This document shows, in pieces, positions 24,613 through 32,994 of a stretch of DNA of 64,000 bases. The notes under the pieces are model-generated. The model ran no database searches. It saw only the letters and a program-made list of their open reading frames with translations, and had not been told where the DNA came from. Each line of letters begins with the position of its first letter. The first letter of the stretch is position 1. Where the stretch lies: the NCBI GenBank assembly GCA_002393575.1, contig DGSN01000062.1:67624-131623 (forward strand), given 5' to 3'. Position numbers and translations under genes: made by a program. This DNA comes from Prevotellaceae bacterium UBA4361 (GTDB lineage Bacteria; Bacteroidota; Bacteroidia; Bacteroidales; Bacteroidaceae).

Positions 24613-26103
24613 TTACCAACTCCGATTTTCATCGACTACCTCCATAATCTCATTTTTATGTTCCGAAAGCCCTGCTTCATCAAGTATCTGTTCGAAAGCA
24701 TTCATGATGTCTTCGCGTTCTTCAGTATCAATGAATGACGTTCTCTTGTCGAGTTTGTTGAATCCTTCAGCATAATCAAGAGCTATGCTTTTTACAATAG
24801 ACATGGCAATTTCTGGCTGCTTCGCTTCTTTCAAGATGCGAAGGCGAGTGTCTTTCCACAATGCCACCGCTTTGGTATATTTCGACTTTGGCACAAACTC
24901 GCTTCCATCCCAACGGCGTAGTGGGTTGTTCCGATTCTCTCGAAGCCATTCATCGGAGCGCAGTTTCTTTACAATCAAATTCTGAACATTGCCCTTATAG
25001 AGTATCTTAATCTTTTTCCCAACGTCAGCAGGAATGCTCTCTAAACAAAGGTAATTCAGTTTGGGAAGATTATTTGGAAGAGGGAATTCTTCTGCCGAGA
25101 ATCCGAACAGGTCGTCCATTCTCAGTGTCTCCAATTCGTGAAGTTCGCCTATTTCGGCAATGTCGTGGATATAGCCAGGTTTCCCTATTAAATCCAACCA
25201 TAATAGACCAGGGAAGCGTGATGATATGCCTTGCAGACTAAACTCTTGTATATTCGAAAGCCGCAAGTTCATCAACCTGCTTAAACCTAAATCTGGCAGG
25301 AAATCGTTTTGCATTTCAACTCGAAGATCCAAGTAATAGCCATCCTTAGGAGAATTGATGCGAAGATTCGGTGATAATTTTCCTCGTAGAATAACCCTTT
25401 CAATACTTGGCGGCAAATAAATGGTTTGAAGGTTTTCTCCACTGATTTCCAATTCTTCAAGATGGGTGTGGCTCAGGTCCAATTCTTCACGAACACAATT
25501 TTCCCAAACCAATTCTCTTATCAAATATCTGCGTTCCAAGAAAGGTATCAGTTGAGGATGCTCTTGGGTAACATGGATACGTGATAATCTGGGTAATTTG
25601 TCAAACACAGAATAGTCTGTGACAAAGCAGAGGGTATCATCAAGGAGACTTCCGTTTAAGTTCTTCGAAAACTCCTTACCTCCAATGATTATAGTTTGAT
25701 TGCGTTCAGAGGCTGCTTCCTTGTATGCAACGACTTGGTCTTTGGGGAGCAGATTCCACTTTTCCGTCCATTTATGTTCGTGTCCATAAGTCCAAGGTCC
25801 AGAGTTACTGCACTCCCCGAGTGGTCTGACAGGCATGTTTCCTATCAGTTTCGCACGGGATGGAAAGAACTCGATAAGCGACCAACGATAATGGATATAG
25901 TTATTATAGGAATAGTAATTAAGCCGAAGGTAAGACATCTTGTCAAGGTCTCCTTCTTCTGGCATCTTCTCACTCCAATAGTCCAAATCTACATGCGCAG
26001 CCCATTCTTTATTTATCTGAATGATTTGGAAAGTGAACCATTTCTCTGTTTCCCTTTCTTGGAGAGCATATACGTCTCCGATTTGTAATGAAGTCTTTAT
26101 CAT
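24613..26103 (-). CDS. Cytosolic protein with N-terminal Imm26-like barrel and leucine-rich repeats
   Basis: The 496-residue product has no signal peptide. The first ~60 residues (IGDVYALQERETEKWFTFQIIQIN) resemble the start of immunity protein 26 type domains, a weak likeness. Residues about 150-360 form irregular leucine-rich repeats (LEELEISGENLQTIYLPPSIERVILRG, LETLRMDDLFGF). A helical C-terminal part (about 395-490) ends in charged residues. No toxin gene is adjacent. It lies 25 bases downstream of the dockerin-bearing nuclease-like gene on the same strand and may be co-transcribed. Function unknown; an immunity or protein-interaction role is a guess. Confidence 0.65.
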   Translation of the reverse strand: MIKTSLQIGDVYALQERETEKWFTFQIIQINKEWAAHVDLDYWSEKMPEEGDLDKMSYLRLNYYSYNNYIHYRWSLIEFFPSRAKLIGNMPVRPLGECSNSGPWTYGHEHKWTEKWNLLPKDQVVAYKEAASERNQTIIIGGKEFSKNLNGSLLDDTLCFVTDYSVFDKLPRLSRIHVTQEHPQLIPFLERRYLIRELVWENCVREELDLSHTHLEELEISGENLQTIYLPPSIERVILRGKLSPNLRINSPKDGYYLDLRVEMQNDFLPDLGLSRLMNLRLSNIQEFSLQGISSRFPGLLWLDLIGKPGYIHDIAEIGELHELETLRMDDLFGFSAEEFPLPNNLPKLNYLCLESIPADVGKKIKILYKGNVQNLIVKKLRSDEWLRENRNNPLRRWDGSEFVPKSKYTKAVALWKDTRLRILKEAKQPEIAMSIVKSIALDYAEGFNKLDKRTSFIDTEEREDIMNAFEQILDEAGLSEHKNEIMEVVDENRSW

Positions 26104-26128
26104 TTAATGAAAGTCTTTATAATTATAT

Positions 26129-28267
26129 TTACTGAAGAATGATGTTCACAAGGCTGACAACATCCGAAATGTTGATGGCGTTGTCGGCTGAAGTGTCGGC
26201 AGCTTGAAGGTTGAATGGGTATGGACTCTGCCCAAGGATATAATTGACCAACGAAACGACGTCGCTTATATTCACCAATCCATCCATGTTCACATCACCC
26301 AGTGCCCAGTCGTTGCGACCATGATAAATGAGTTGGAAGTTATCGAAACAGCTCCATGACTCAAGTGCGTCGGTTGTGGTCTTCTTGACGCCAAGGCGCA
26401 GTTTTCCGTCGGTCACTTCTATGTTGTCGAGTGTGACTTGATACAGTCCTCTTGTGAAATAGCGCGAAGCACCCGTCTGATTGTCAGGTATCCAACCAGC
26501 AGCATTCCGATAACCTTCTCCAAGGGATTCACTCTGCGCTCCATCGAGAATGGAACACAATGGAGTGGAGAAACTGTTGGCATAAAGAACTGCGTTCACA
26601 TTGTGCGAGCTGGTGTCGTGATTTCCATCCCTGAAAAAGCCCTGACACTTCAAGGTATAGATGCCATTAGGCACATTGATTACCTGATAAGTATCATAAG
26701 CAGATTTCTCACTGCCATCCCATGCATAGAACTCAGCATTACAGTTGCTGGTTTCCCAACCAAAATCACTCTGAAGGTTGTAGTTGGCATTGGTTTTCTC
26801 CACCGACCAACACAGATTCTCGCAGTCGTTACGGCCTATACGTGCAGCAGGAAGGAGGAACGTAGCGTCGTAAGGATTCTGCTCTGTGGCATATCGCATT
26901 TCGTCAAGCAAGTTCTCTCGTGTCAGCACCTCCCATTGTTGGTCGGTTGTTCCTGAATAGGTCGTGCAAGTAGCCACAGCGTCGGCATTATTCTCGTCGG
27001 CCAATGCGTATGTAGTTCCATTCACCTCATAAGTGAGTGATGCAGCGTTGCCCGATGCGTTCACTTTCCATGTGCCAGCCGAGGTCGATTCTGTGTCCAT
27101 ATATGGGTCGTTATCGTTATGCGACATGCTGCCCAGCGTGGTGCCAAGACGGTAGGTAGCATCGGGCAACTCGTTCAAGAGAATCTTTGTGCCCCATTCT
27201 CCCAAAGTGGCATGTGTGTCCCAATATTTTCCAACGTTCAGAAAACGTCCTGTAGCCACATTGCGCAGGTAACGAGTTTCGTTGACGTTGAGAGCATCTT
27301 TCACACTGAAATTGACGACCACAGGGAAATGGTCTGAGATAGGGGTGCCGTCAGCGTATGTGAAGCTGGTATCGTGCAGATAACTGTTGGCTTGAATGAC
27401 ATAGCCCGCATCGCTATTGTTGATGTAGAAAAGTTTGTCCACTACCTCGCCACGCTGCTGTCCGTAGGCATCGGTCATGAGAGCCCCGTCACCCCATTTC
27501 GGTTGGATGCCGCCACGCTCCACATCTACCCAAGGATCGTTGACCGTGAATCGGTTATCAGCGGAGAGTGCATCAAAGAACAGGCGTTTCAGTTCATCGC
27601 GCGTGTATCGACAGTTGGTGTCACCCATCACGATGATAGGGCGTGCATTGTTCGTACCGAGTATGGCATTGGCAAGCTGTGTCAACTGACTGGCTCTGGC
27701 AGCATTGTCAGCTTCTCCTGTTTCTGCATCCATGTGAAGAATATAGACATCGAGCGCGACGCTGTGCCCATTGATAGGTTGACTGAAGGTCACTGTGTAG
27801 TAACGATAGCCCTTGTCGATATTCTCGTCTGCACCGTCTTTCAAGTTGCCATGCGACTGATTCCAAGCTACTATCGACTCATTTGCTACAGAACATTTGG
27901 CTGTCTTCCAAAACAAATTGAGACCATCGGTATTGAATTTCGTCAGTCCCATCATGTTATTGGCATTGATCTTTCCGCGGTCTTTGCCATAACTGTAATC
28001 ACCAAGATATTTGAGTAGCGACGAATTGTAGTTGAAGTCCTCGGAAACGCCGAAAAAGTCCCATCCTTTTTGAGCTATCAACTCACTCATGCGTTCTGTA
28101 CCTGTTTCCTGTGGTCCACCCTCATTGATAGACACGAAGAGGATTTTCGGTGGCAAACCATCCACGTTCATAGTCGCTACGGTGAATGTTCCATCAGCAT
28201 TCTGTGCTTGTGCACATATCGTCAATGCTAACCATAATACTTGAATAAGAAAAGTCTTCAGCTTCAT
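26129..28267 (-). CDS. Secreted endonuclease/exonuclease/phosphatase-family protein with CBM-like part and dockerin
   Basis: The 712-residue exported protein begins with a signal peptide (about 1-21). Residues about 25-324 form an EEP-fold hydrolase with the expected motifs: ATMNVDGLP, FFGVSED, YILHMDAE, VMGDTNCR, VDKLFYIN and the catalytic SDHFPVV. Members cleave phosphodiester or phosphomonoester bonds in nucleic acids, sphingolipids or inositides; the substrate here is open. A beta-trefoil-like or sandwich middle (about 325-455) and a CBM-like sandwich (about 455-645) follow. The last 57 residues are a two-repeat dockerin (DVNMDGLVNISD, DTSADNAINISD). A TACATTTG box (28322-28329) lies about 55 bases upstream. 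Confidence 0.8.
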   Translation of the reverse strand: MKLKTFLIQVLWLALTICAQAQNADGTFTVATMNVDGLPPKILFVSINEGGPQETGTERMSELIAQKGWDFFGVSEDFNYNSSLLKYLGDYSYGKDRGKINANNMMGLTKFNTDGLNLFWKTAKCSVANESIVAWNQSHGNLKDGADENIDKGYRYYTVTFSQPINGHSVALDVYILHMDAETGEADNAARASQLTQLANAILGTNNARPIIVMGDTNCRYTRDELKRLFFDALSADNRFTVNDPWVDVERGGIQPKWGDGALMTDAYGQQRGEVVDKLFYINNSDAGYVIQANSYLHDTSFTYADGTPISDHFPVVVNFSVKDALNVNETRYLRNVATGRFLNVGKYWDTHATLGEWGTKILLNELPDATYRLGTTLGSMSHNDNDPYMDTESTSAGTWKVNASGNAASLTYEVNGTTYALADENNADAVATCTTYSGTTDQQWEVLTRENLLDEMRYATEQNPYDATFLLPAARIGRNDCENLCWSVEKTNANYNLQSDFGWETSNCNAEFYAWDGSEKSAYDTYQVINVPNGIYTLKCQGFFRDGNHDTSSHNVNAVLYANSFSTPLCSILDGAQSESLGEGYRNAAGWIPDNQTGASRYFTRGLYQVTLDNIEVTDGKLRLGVKKTTTDALESWSCFDNFQLIYHGRNDWALGDVNMDGLVNISDVVSLVNYILGQSPYPFNLQAADTSADNAINISDVVSLVNIILQ

Positions 28268-28321
28268 AGTTTCAAACGTTGATTTAATAATTACAAATGT
28301 GCCAAATTGTTAGGTAGATGA

Positions 28322-28329
28322 CAAATGTA
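28322..28329 (-). promoter_or_regulatory. Putative -7 box (TACATTTG) for the dockerin-EEP gene
   Basis: TACATTTG on the minus strand, divergent from the alcohol dehydrogenase promoter 46 bases away. Confidence 0.5.
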
Positions 28330-28374
28330 AACACTTTTTTTAAAATAATGGCAATTCCTCTCAGCTTTTTTCAA

Positions 28375-28382
28375 TATCTTTG
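28375..28382 (+). promoter_or_regulatory. Putative -7 box (TATCTTTG) for the alcohol dehydrogenase
   Basis: TATCTTTG lies 76 bases ahead of the ATG at 28458. Confidence 0.55.
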
Positions 28383-28457
28383 TAACCGAGAGGAATCCAC
28401 ATCTTTCTCCTGTTCTTTTATTCGAAGTTCATGTATCAATTTTAAAATTCTCACAAT

Positions 28458-29633
28458 ATGGAAAATTTCGTTTTTTGCAGTCCAACGAATTTCATCTTTG
28501 GGCGTGGCACAGAAAATCAAGTAGGAAAACTCTGTAAAGAAAACGGAGCAACGCGCGTGCTCATCGTGTACGGAGGCGGTTCCGTGGTTCGCAGCGGATT
28601 GCTCGACCGAGTTCGCACAGCCCTCACCGACGAGAACATGCCTTTCGGCGAATTGGGCGGTGTGAAGCCTAATCCTGAGGACGACCTCGTGCGCATCGGC
28701 ATCGAAATGGTTCATGCCGAGAACTTCGACTTCATCCTGCCTGTTGGCGGCGGTTCGACCATCGACACAGCCAAAGCCATTGCTGCTGGTGCGCTCTACG
28801 ATGGCGACTTCTGGGACTTCTATACAGGGAAAGCCACCGTGCAGAAGGCTCTGCCCGTGGGCGTTGTCCTCACGATTCCTGCTGCTGGCAGTGAAGGTTC
28901 GGGCAACACCGTCATCACCAACATTGCCACGAAGCAGAAAATCTCACTTCGCTGCCCTGAGCACTTGCGCCCTCAATTCTCCATTCTCAACCCTGAGTTG
29001 ACTTTCACACTGCCTGCTTACCAGACGGCAAGCGGCATCTGCGACATGATGGTTCACATCTTCGAGCGTTACTTCACCAACACCACCGAGACGGGCATCA
29101 CTGACCGCATTGCTGAGGGAGTGCTGCTTTCCATCATGGAGGAGGCACCGAAGGTAATTGCCAACCCAAGCGACTACGACGCACGTGCCAACATCATGTG
29201 GGCTGGCATGTTGGCGCACAACGGCATCTGCGGAACAGGCCGCGTGGAGGACTGGGCTTCTCACTTCATGGAGCACGAACTCAGTTCGCTCTACGGAGTG
29301 ACACATGGCGCTGGTCTTGCCGTGGTGTTCCCTGCATGGCTCACGGTGGTGTCGCGCATCAACCCTCATCGCGCTAAGCAACTTGCCCTTCGTGTTCTGC
29401 ACGTTTCTGCAGAAGGAAAGACGGACGAAGAAATCATTGCCGAAGGTATTGCCCGCTTGCGCCAGTTCTGGCATTCGCTCGGCTTGCCAATCACGCTCAA
29501 GGAACTCGGCATCGAGAACCCCGACATTGACGCACTCGTTCGCAATCTCCACATCACAAAAGGCGAACCCATCGGCAATTACGTCAAACTCGACCGCTCG
29601 CTAACGAAAGAAATCTACGAGGAAGCAAGGTAA
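28458..29633 (+). CDS. Iron-containing (class III) alcohol dehydrogenase, YqhD/BDH type
   Basis: This cytosolic enzyme reduces aldehydes to alcohols with NAD(P)H. The 391-residue length and sequence fit the YqhD/butanol dehydrogenase branch: FIFGRGTENQVGKL at the start, the nucleotide-binding GGGS motifs (YGGGSVVRSGLLDRV, LPVGGGSTIDTAKAIA), and PAAGSEGS. Metal ligands are D196, H200 (CDMMVH), H269 and H283 (GVTHGAGL), each exactly two residues after the E. coli YqhD positions. The gene has its own promoter box, and a gpmI promoter follows 16 bases after its stop. A role in redox balance or aldehyde detoxification is likely. Confidence 0.93.
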   Translation: MENFVFCSPTNFIFGRGTENQVGKLCKENGATRVLIVYGGGSVVRSGLLDRVRTALTDENMPFGELGGVKPNPEDDLVRIGIEMVHAENFDFILPVGGGSTIDTAKAIAAGALYDGDFWDFYTGKATVQKALPVGVVLTIPAAGSEGSGNTVITNIATKQKISLRCPEHLRPQFSILNPELTFTLPAYQTASGICDMMVHIFERYFTNTTETGITDRIAEGVLLSIMEEAPKVIANPSDYDARANIMWAGMLAHNGICGTGRVEDWASHFMEHELSSLYGVTHGAGLAVVFPAWLTVVSRINPHRAKQLALRVLHVSAEGKTDEEIIAEGIARLRQFWHSLGLPITLKELGIENPDIDALVRNLHITKGEPIGNYVKLDRSLTKEIYEEAR

Positions 29634-29649
29634 TTCCAAGAAAAAGAGG

Positions 29650-29657
29650 TAACTTTG
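29650..29657 (+). promoter_or_regulatory. Putative -7 box (TAACTTTG) for gpmI
   Basis: TAACTTTG follows the alcohol dehydrogenase stop by 16 bases and gives a leader of about 185 bases. Confidence 0.6.
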
Positions 29658-29667
29658 CAACATATTT

Positions 29668-29795
29668 TTCAACCATAACCTGAACTTCAACCTTAACGAT
29701 AACCATAACCATAACTTTCCATCAGGATGGCGGTTAGGGTTAAGGTTGATGAACCGAATGGAAAAGTTAAGGTTAGGGTTAAGGTTAAAGTTAAG
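29668..29795. repeat. Telomere-like GGTTAG/GGTTAAG word repeat, inverted
   Basis: AACCATAACC-type words (29675-29720) and GGTTAGGGTTAAGG words (29732-29795) face each other across the centre CCATCAGGATGGCGG. A duplicated AAATCAGTAAATCTTT follows (29805-29846). Confidence 0.8.
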
Positions 29796-29847
29796 GTTAA
29801 TTGCTAAATCAGTAAATCTTTAAATAAGTAAATCAGTAAATCTTTTT

Positions 29848-31380
29848 ATGGCAAAGAAAGCATTACTCATGATTCTCGATGGATGGGGAATCGGCAACAA
29901 GGGTGAAGGCGATGTCATCTTCCGCACTCCAACCCCTTATCTTGATTATCTCAATGCAGTCAGTCCACACTCTCAGCTCGATGCCAGCGGTGAGGACGTA
30001 GGTCTGCCAGACGGACAGATGGGCAACTCCGAAGTGGGTCACCTCAATATCGGCGCAGGACGCATCGTCTATCAGGACTTGGTGAAAATCAACCGTGCCT
30101 GCAAGGACGGCAGCATCATGAAGAATCCAGAAATCGTGAGCGCATACGAATACGCAAAGAAGAACAACAAGAGCATCCACCTCATGGGTCTCACTTCGAG
30201 CGGCGGCGTTCACTCTTCGCTCGACCACCTCTACAAGCTTCTCGACATTGCCAAGGAATATGGCATAGACAACACGTTCGTTCACTGTTTCATGGACGGA
30301 CGCGACACTGACCCAAAGAGCGGTAAAGGATTCATCCACGACTTGCAGGAGCACTGCAACCAATCGACTGGTCACATTGCCAGCATCATTGGCCGCTTCT
30401 ATGCAATGGACCGCGACAAGCGTTGGGACCGCATCAAGGTGGCATACGACCAACTCGTGGAAGGCAAGGGTCGCCAAGTGACTGACATGGTGGAAGGTGT
30501 GCAGAGCTGTTACGACACTGACTCTGAGGCTCACAAGAACACCGACGAATTCATGGAGCCACTGGTGAATGCCAACGTGGATGGACGCATCAAGGAAGGC
30601 GATGTTGTCATCTTCTTCAACTACCGTAACGACCGCGCCAAGGAACTCACCATCGTCCTCACTCAGAAGGACATGGAGGAACAGGGCATGAAGACCATCC
30701 CAGGACTCCAATACTACTGCATGACTCCTTACGACGCATCGTTCACGGGTGTTCACATCCTCTTCCCTAAGGAGAACGTGGAGAACACGCTCGGCGAATA
30801 CCTCTCTGCCAACGGCAAGCGCCAGCTCCACACAGCCGAGACAGAGAAATACGCTCACGTCACCTTCTTCTTCAATGGTGGTCGCGAAGCTCCATTCCCA
30901 GGTGAGGACCGCATCCTCGTGGCTTCTCCAAAGGTGCCTACCTACGACCTCAAGCCCGACATGAGCGCATTCGAAGTGAAGAACAAACTCGTGGCTGCCA
31001 TCAACACTCAGCAATACGACTTCATCGTGGTGAACTTCGCAAATGGCGACATGATTGGACACACAGGAGTCTATAACGCCATCGCCAAGGCTGTCGTTGC
31101 CATCGACCAGTGCGTTCACGATGTCATCGAAACCGCTAAGGCAAACGACTACGAAGCTATCATCATTGCCGACCACGGCAATGCCGACAACGCCATCAAC
31201 CCTGACGGCACTCCAAACACGGCTCACTCCCTCAACCCTGTTCCGTTCATCTACGTGACGAACAACAACAGTGCAAAGGTGAAGAATGGTCGCCTTGCCG
31301 ACGTGGCTCCTTCCATCCTCCACATCATGGGACTCGAACAGCCAGCCGACATGACAGGTGAATGCCTCATCATTGACTAA
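29848..31380 (+). CDS. gpmI: 2,3-bisphosphoglycerate-independent phosphoglycerate mutase
   Basis: This glycolytic enzyme interconverts 3- and 2-phosphoglycerate in the cytosol with two manganese ions. The 510-residue length is standard. MILDGWG (D11) and QMGNSEVGH with the phospho-serine S61 mark the N-terminal metal site; HCFMDGRDTDP, GRFYAMDRDKRWDR and FFNYRNDRAKE are family blocks. VNFANGDMIGHTG and IIADHGNAD supply the remaining metal ligands. It is transcribed alone from the box at 29650, with an unusual repeat-rich leader. Codon use is biased, as expected for a highly expressed gene. Confidence 0.98.
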   Translation: MAKKALLMILDGWGIGNKGEGDVIFRTPTPYLDYLNAVSPHSQLDASGEDVGLPDGQMGNSEVGHLNIGAGRIVYQDLVKINRACKDGSIMKNPEIVSAYEYAKKNNKSIHLMGLTSSGGVHSSLDHLYKLLDIAKEYGIDNTFVHCFMDGRDTDPKSGKGFIHDLQEHCNQSTGHIASIIGRFYAMDRDKRWDRIKVAYDQLVEGKGRQVTDMVEGVQSCYDTDSEAHKNTDEFMEPLVNANVDGRIKEGDVVIFFNYRNDRAKELTIVLTQKDMEEQGMKTIPGLQYYCMTPYDASFTGVHILFPKENVENTLGEYLSANGKRQLHTAETEKYAHVTFFFNGGREAPFPGEDRILVASPKVPTYDLKPDMSAFEVKNKLVAAINTQQYDFIVVNFANGDMIGHTGVYNAIAKAVVAIDQCVHDVIETAKANDYEAIIIADHGNADNAINPDGTPNTAHSLNPVPFIYVTNNNSAKVKNGRLADVAPSILHIMGLEQPADMTGECLIID

Positions 31381-31384
31381 AGAA

Positions 31385-31470
31385 ATGAAGAGTGAAAAAT
31401 GAAGAATGAAGAATGAATTTTACTCTGCTCATTGTATGAGTACCTTTCATTCTTCATTCTTCTTTTTCTA
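31385..31470. repeat. Inverted GAATGAAGAATG word repeat with TTTTACTCTGCTCATTG core
   Basis: Left words (31385-31415) and right words (31446-31466) flank a core that closely resembles that at about 37919-37950. Confidence 0.75.
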
Positions 31471-31516
31471 TTCTTCTTATAAGCGAAGCGACAATTCATC
31501 ATTTTCTCCCACTCTA

Positions 31517-32608
31517 ATGAAAAAATCAATCTCCATTCTTCGTTCCTCATTCTTCATTCTTCATTTTTCATTCTTCATTTCTCTGGGAGCGCAGAACTTG
31601 CAGAAAGGTGACCATTATCTCTACTGCCACATGAATGGTGGAGTGGCATGGACGGCATACGCCATCAGTCCCGACGGCGTTCATTTCCACGACCTCATCG
31701 ATGGCGACTCCATCTTCAGCGATGCAGAAGTGGCTACCATCGAAGGACGCACACGCGATGCCTACATTGCTCGTATGCACAACGACAAGGGCTTCATCAT
31801 GCTCACTACCGACATGGATGCCAGCAACCGTTCGCGCGACCGATTAGGCAAGAAGGAAACATGGGACAACTACGGCATCAACCTCCTCACCAGCAAGGAC
31901 CTCATCCATTGGCAGTCGCGCACCTTCGACTTCCGCAAGGGCACGTCCATCTTCAGCAATCCCGAAGCAGAAAGCGTGTATAAGGACTGGAGCACCATCA
32001 ACCGCGTGTGGGCACCACAAGCCGTGTGGGATCCAAACTACGTGTGGCCCGACGGACATCGTGGCGGCTACTTCGTCTATTTCTCCCTTTGGAACCGCAG
32101 TGAAGAGCCTTACGACCGCATGTACTATTCCTACGCCGATGCCGACTTCACCACGCTCACGCAGCCTCGCCTACTCTTCGATTGGGGCTACGCCACCATC
32201 GATGCCGACATCAACTGGGTGCCAGCCGACAACCTTTGGCACATGATGATTAAGAAAGAAGGAGGTACGCCAGGACTCTTCACTGCCACAGCCCCATCGC
32301 TCACTGGTCCGTGGAGTGAGCCCGTAGAAGACGACTACGTGAACTTCGAAGGAAAGAAGAAATGCGAAGGTGTCTCAGCCTTCCAACTCGCAGGCGAAGA
32401 CACTTGGCGCATTGCCTACATCGAATACTCGTCCAAGCCTCGCAACTACCGCATCTGCCAAGCCGACCGCTTCATGCGCAATTTCCATTCTCCACAGAAC
32501 ATCATCGGCGTGGCACGTCCGCAGCACGGCAGTTTCATGCGCATCACCAAGAAGGAATACAAACGCCTACAGAAGTGGAGCGACAAGAGGATGAAGCAGA
32601 AAAAGTGA
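31517..32608 (+). CDS. GH43-like five-bladed propeller glycosidase, exported
   Basis: The 363-residue product is probably a beta-xylosidase or arabinofuranosidase-type enzyme. Start chosen at 31517 (MKKSISILRSSFFILHFSFF); the frame extends back to 31406 but only through repeat sequence. The signal peptide (to about LGAQ) is itself encoded by an ATTCTTCATT word array. The mature part shows a propeller pattern: WTAYAISPDGVHFHD, GRTRDAYIARMHNDKGF, LLTSKDLIHWQ, VWAPQAVWD, GYFVYFSLW, and ADINWVPADNLWHMMIKKE. R-D in GRTRDAY may carry the catalytic base; the other acids are not certain. It lies between gpmI and the toxin-antitoxin pair. Confidence 0.75.
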   Translation: MKKSISILRSSFFILHFSFFISLGAQNLQKGDHYLYCHMNGGVAWTAYAISPDGVHFHDLIDGDSIFSDAEVATIEGRTRDAYIARMHNDKGFIMLTTDMDASNRSRDRLGKKETWDNYGINLLTSKDLIHWQSRTFDFRKGTSIFSNPEAESVYKDWSTINRVWAPQAVWDPNYVWPDGHRGGYFVYFSLWNRSEEPYDRMYYSYADADFTTLTQPRLLFDWGYATIDADINWVPADNLWHMMIKKEGGTPGLFTATAPSLTGPWSEPVEDDYVNFEGKKKCEGVSAFQLAGEDTWRIAYIEYSSKPRNYRICQADRFMRNFHSPQNIIGVARPQHGSFMRITKKEYKRLQKWSDKRMKQKK

Positions 32609-32649
32609 AAAAAGAAAGCTCATTTGCATACAAGTATAGAGTTTTTTTA

Positions 32650-32657
32650 TAACTTTG
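32650..32657 (+). promoter_or_regulatory. Putative -7 box (TAACTTTG) for the MNT/HEPN pair
   Basis: TAACTTTG lies 29 bases ahead of the ATG at 32686. Confidence 0.6.
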
Positions 32658-32685
32658 CACATGTAAGGATGCAAATTGAAATTTA

Positions 32686-32994
32686 ATGAATACCCAAGTC
32701 ATACAACAAACCATTGCTGATTATTTCAAGACTCAACCCGTCTTGAAGGCTTGGCTCTTTGGCTCGTTTGCACGTGGTGAAGAAACACCACAGAGCGACG
32801 TGGACATACTTATCGTGCCAGACCGCTCAGGCAAGCCTTTCACGCTTTTCACTTTGGGAGGCATGTATATGGATTTAAAGGAATTACTCGGGCGTGAAAT
32901 AGATTTGGTAGAAGAAGGTTCACTTCGTCCGTATGCAGCAGAAAGTGCAAACCGTGATAAAAAGTTGATTTATGAGAGAAAGAGCGAGAGATAA
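32686..32994 (+). CDS. mntA: MNT-domain nucleotidyltransferase antitoxin (MntA-like)
   Basis: The 102-residue protein has the minimal nucleotidyltransferase fold: GSFARGE (from residue 26) followed by SDVDILI with D38 and D40, and a third acid D73 in REIDLVEEG. In characterised MntA/HepT systems the enzyme adds AMP to a tyrosine of the HEPN toxin and so silences it. The next gene overlaps by 23 bases and encodes a HEPN protein, so this is a complete type VII-style pair. All catalytic residues are present. Confidence 0.88.
   Translation: MNTQVIQQTIADYFKTQPVLKAWLFGSFARGEETPQSDVDILIVPDRSGKPFTLFTLGGMYMDLKELLGREIDLVEEGSLRPYAAESANRDKKLIYERKSER

Noticed and set aside
29675..29795. True telomere or chromosome end
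   Set aside because: The GGTTAG-like words are inverted about a core, short, and lie between core metabolic genes; this is a dispersed repeat element.
29863..31323. 486-codon open frame on the minus strand opposite gpmI
   Set aside because: It is antisense to a firmly identified enzyme and is a by-product of its biased codon use; the translation has no recognisable motifs.
31406..31516. 37-residue N-terminal extension of the GH43-like enzyme
   Set aside because: It is read from GAATGAAG-type repeats and would bury the signal peptide.
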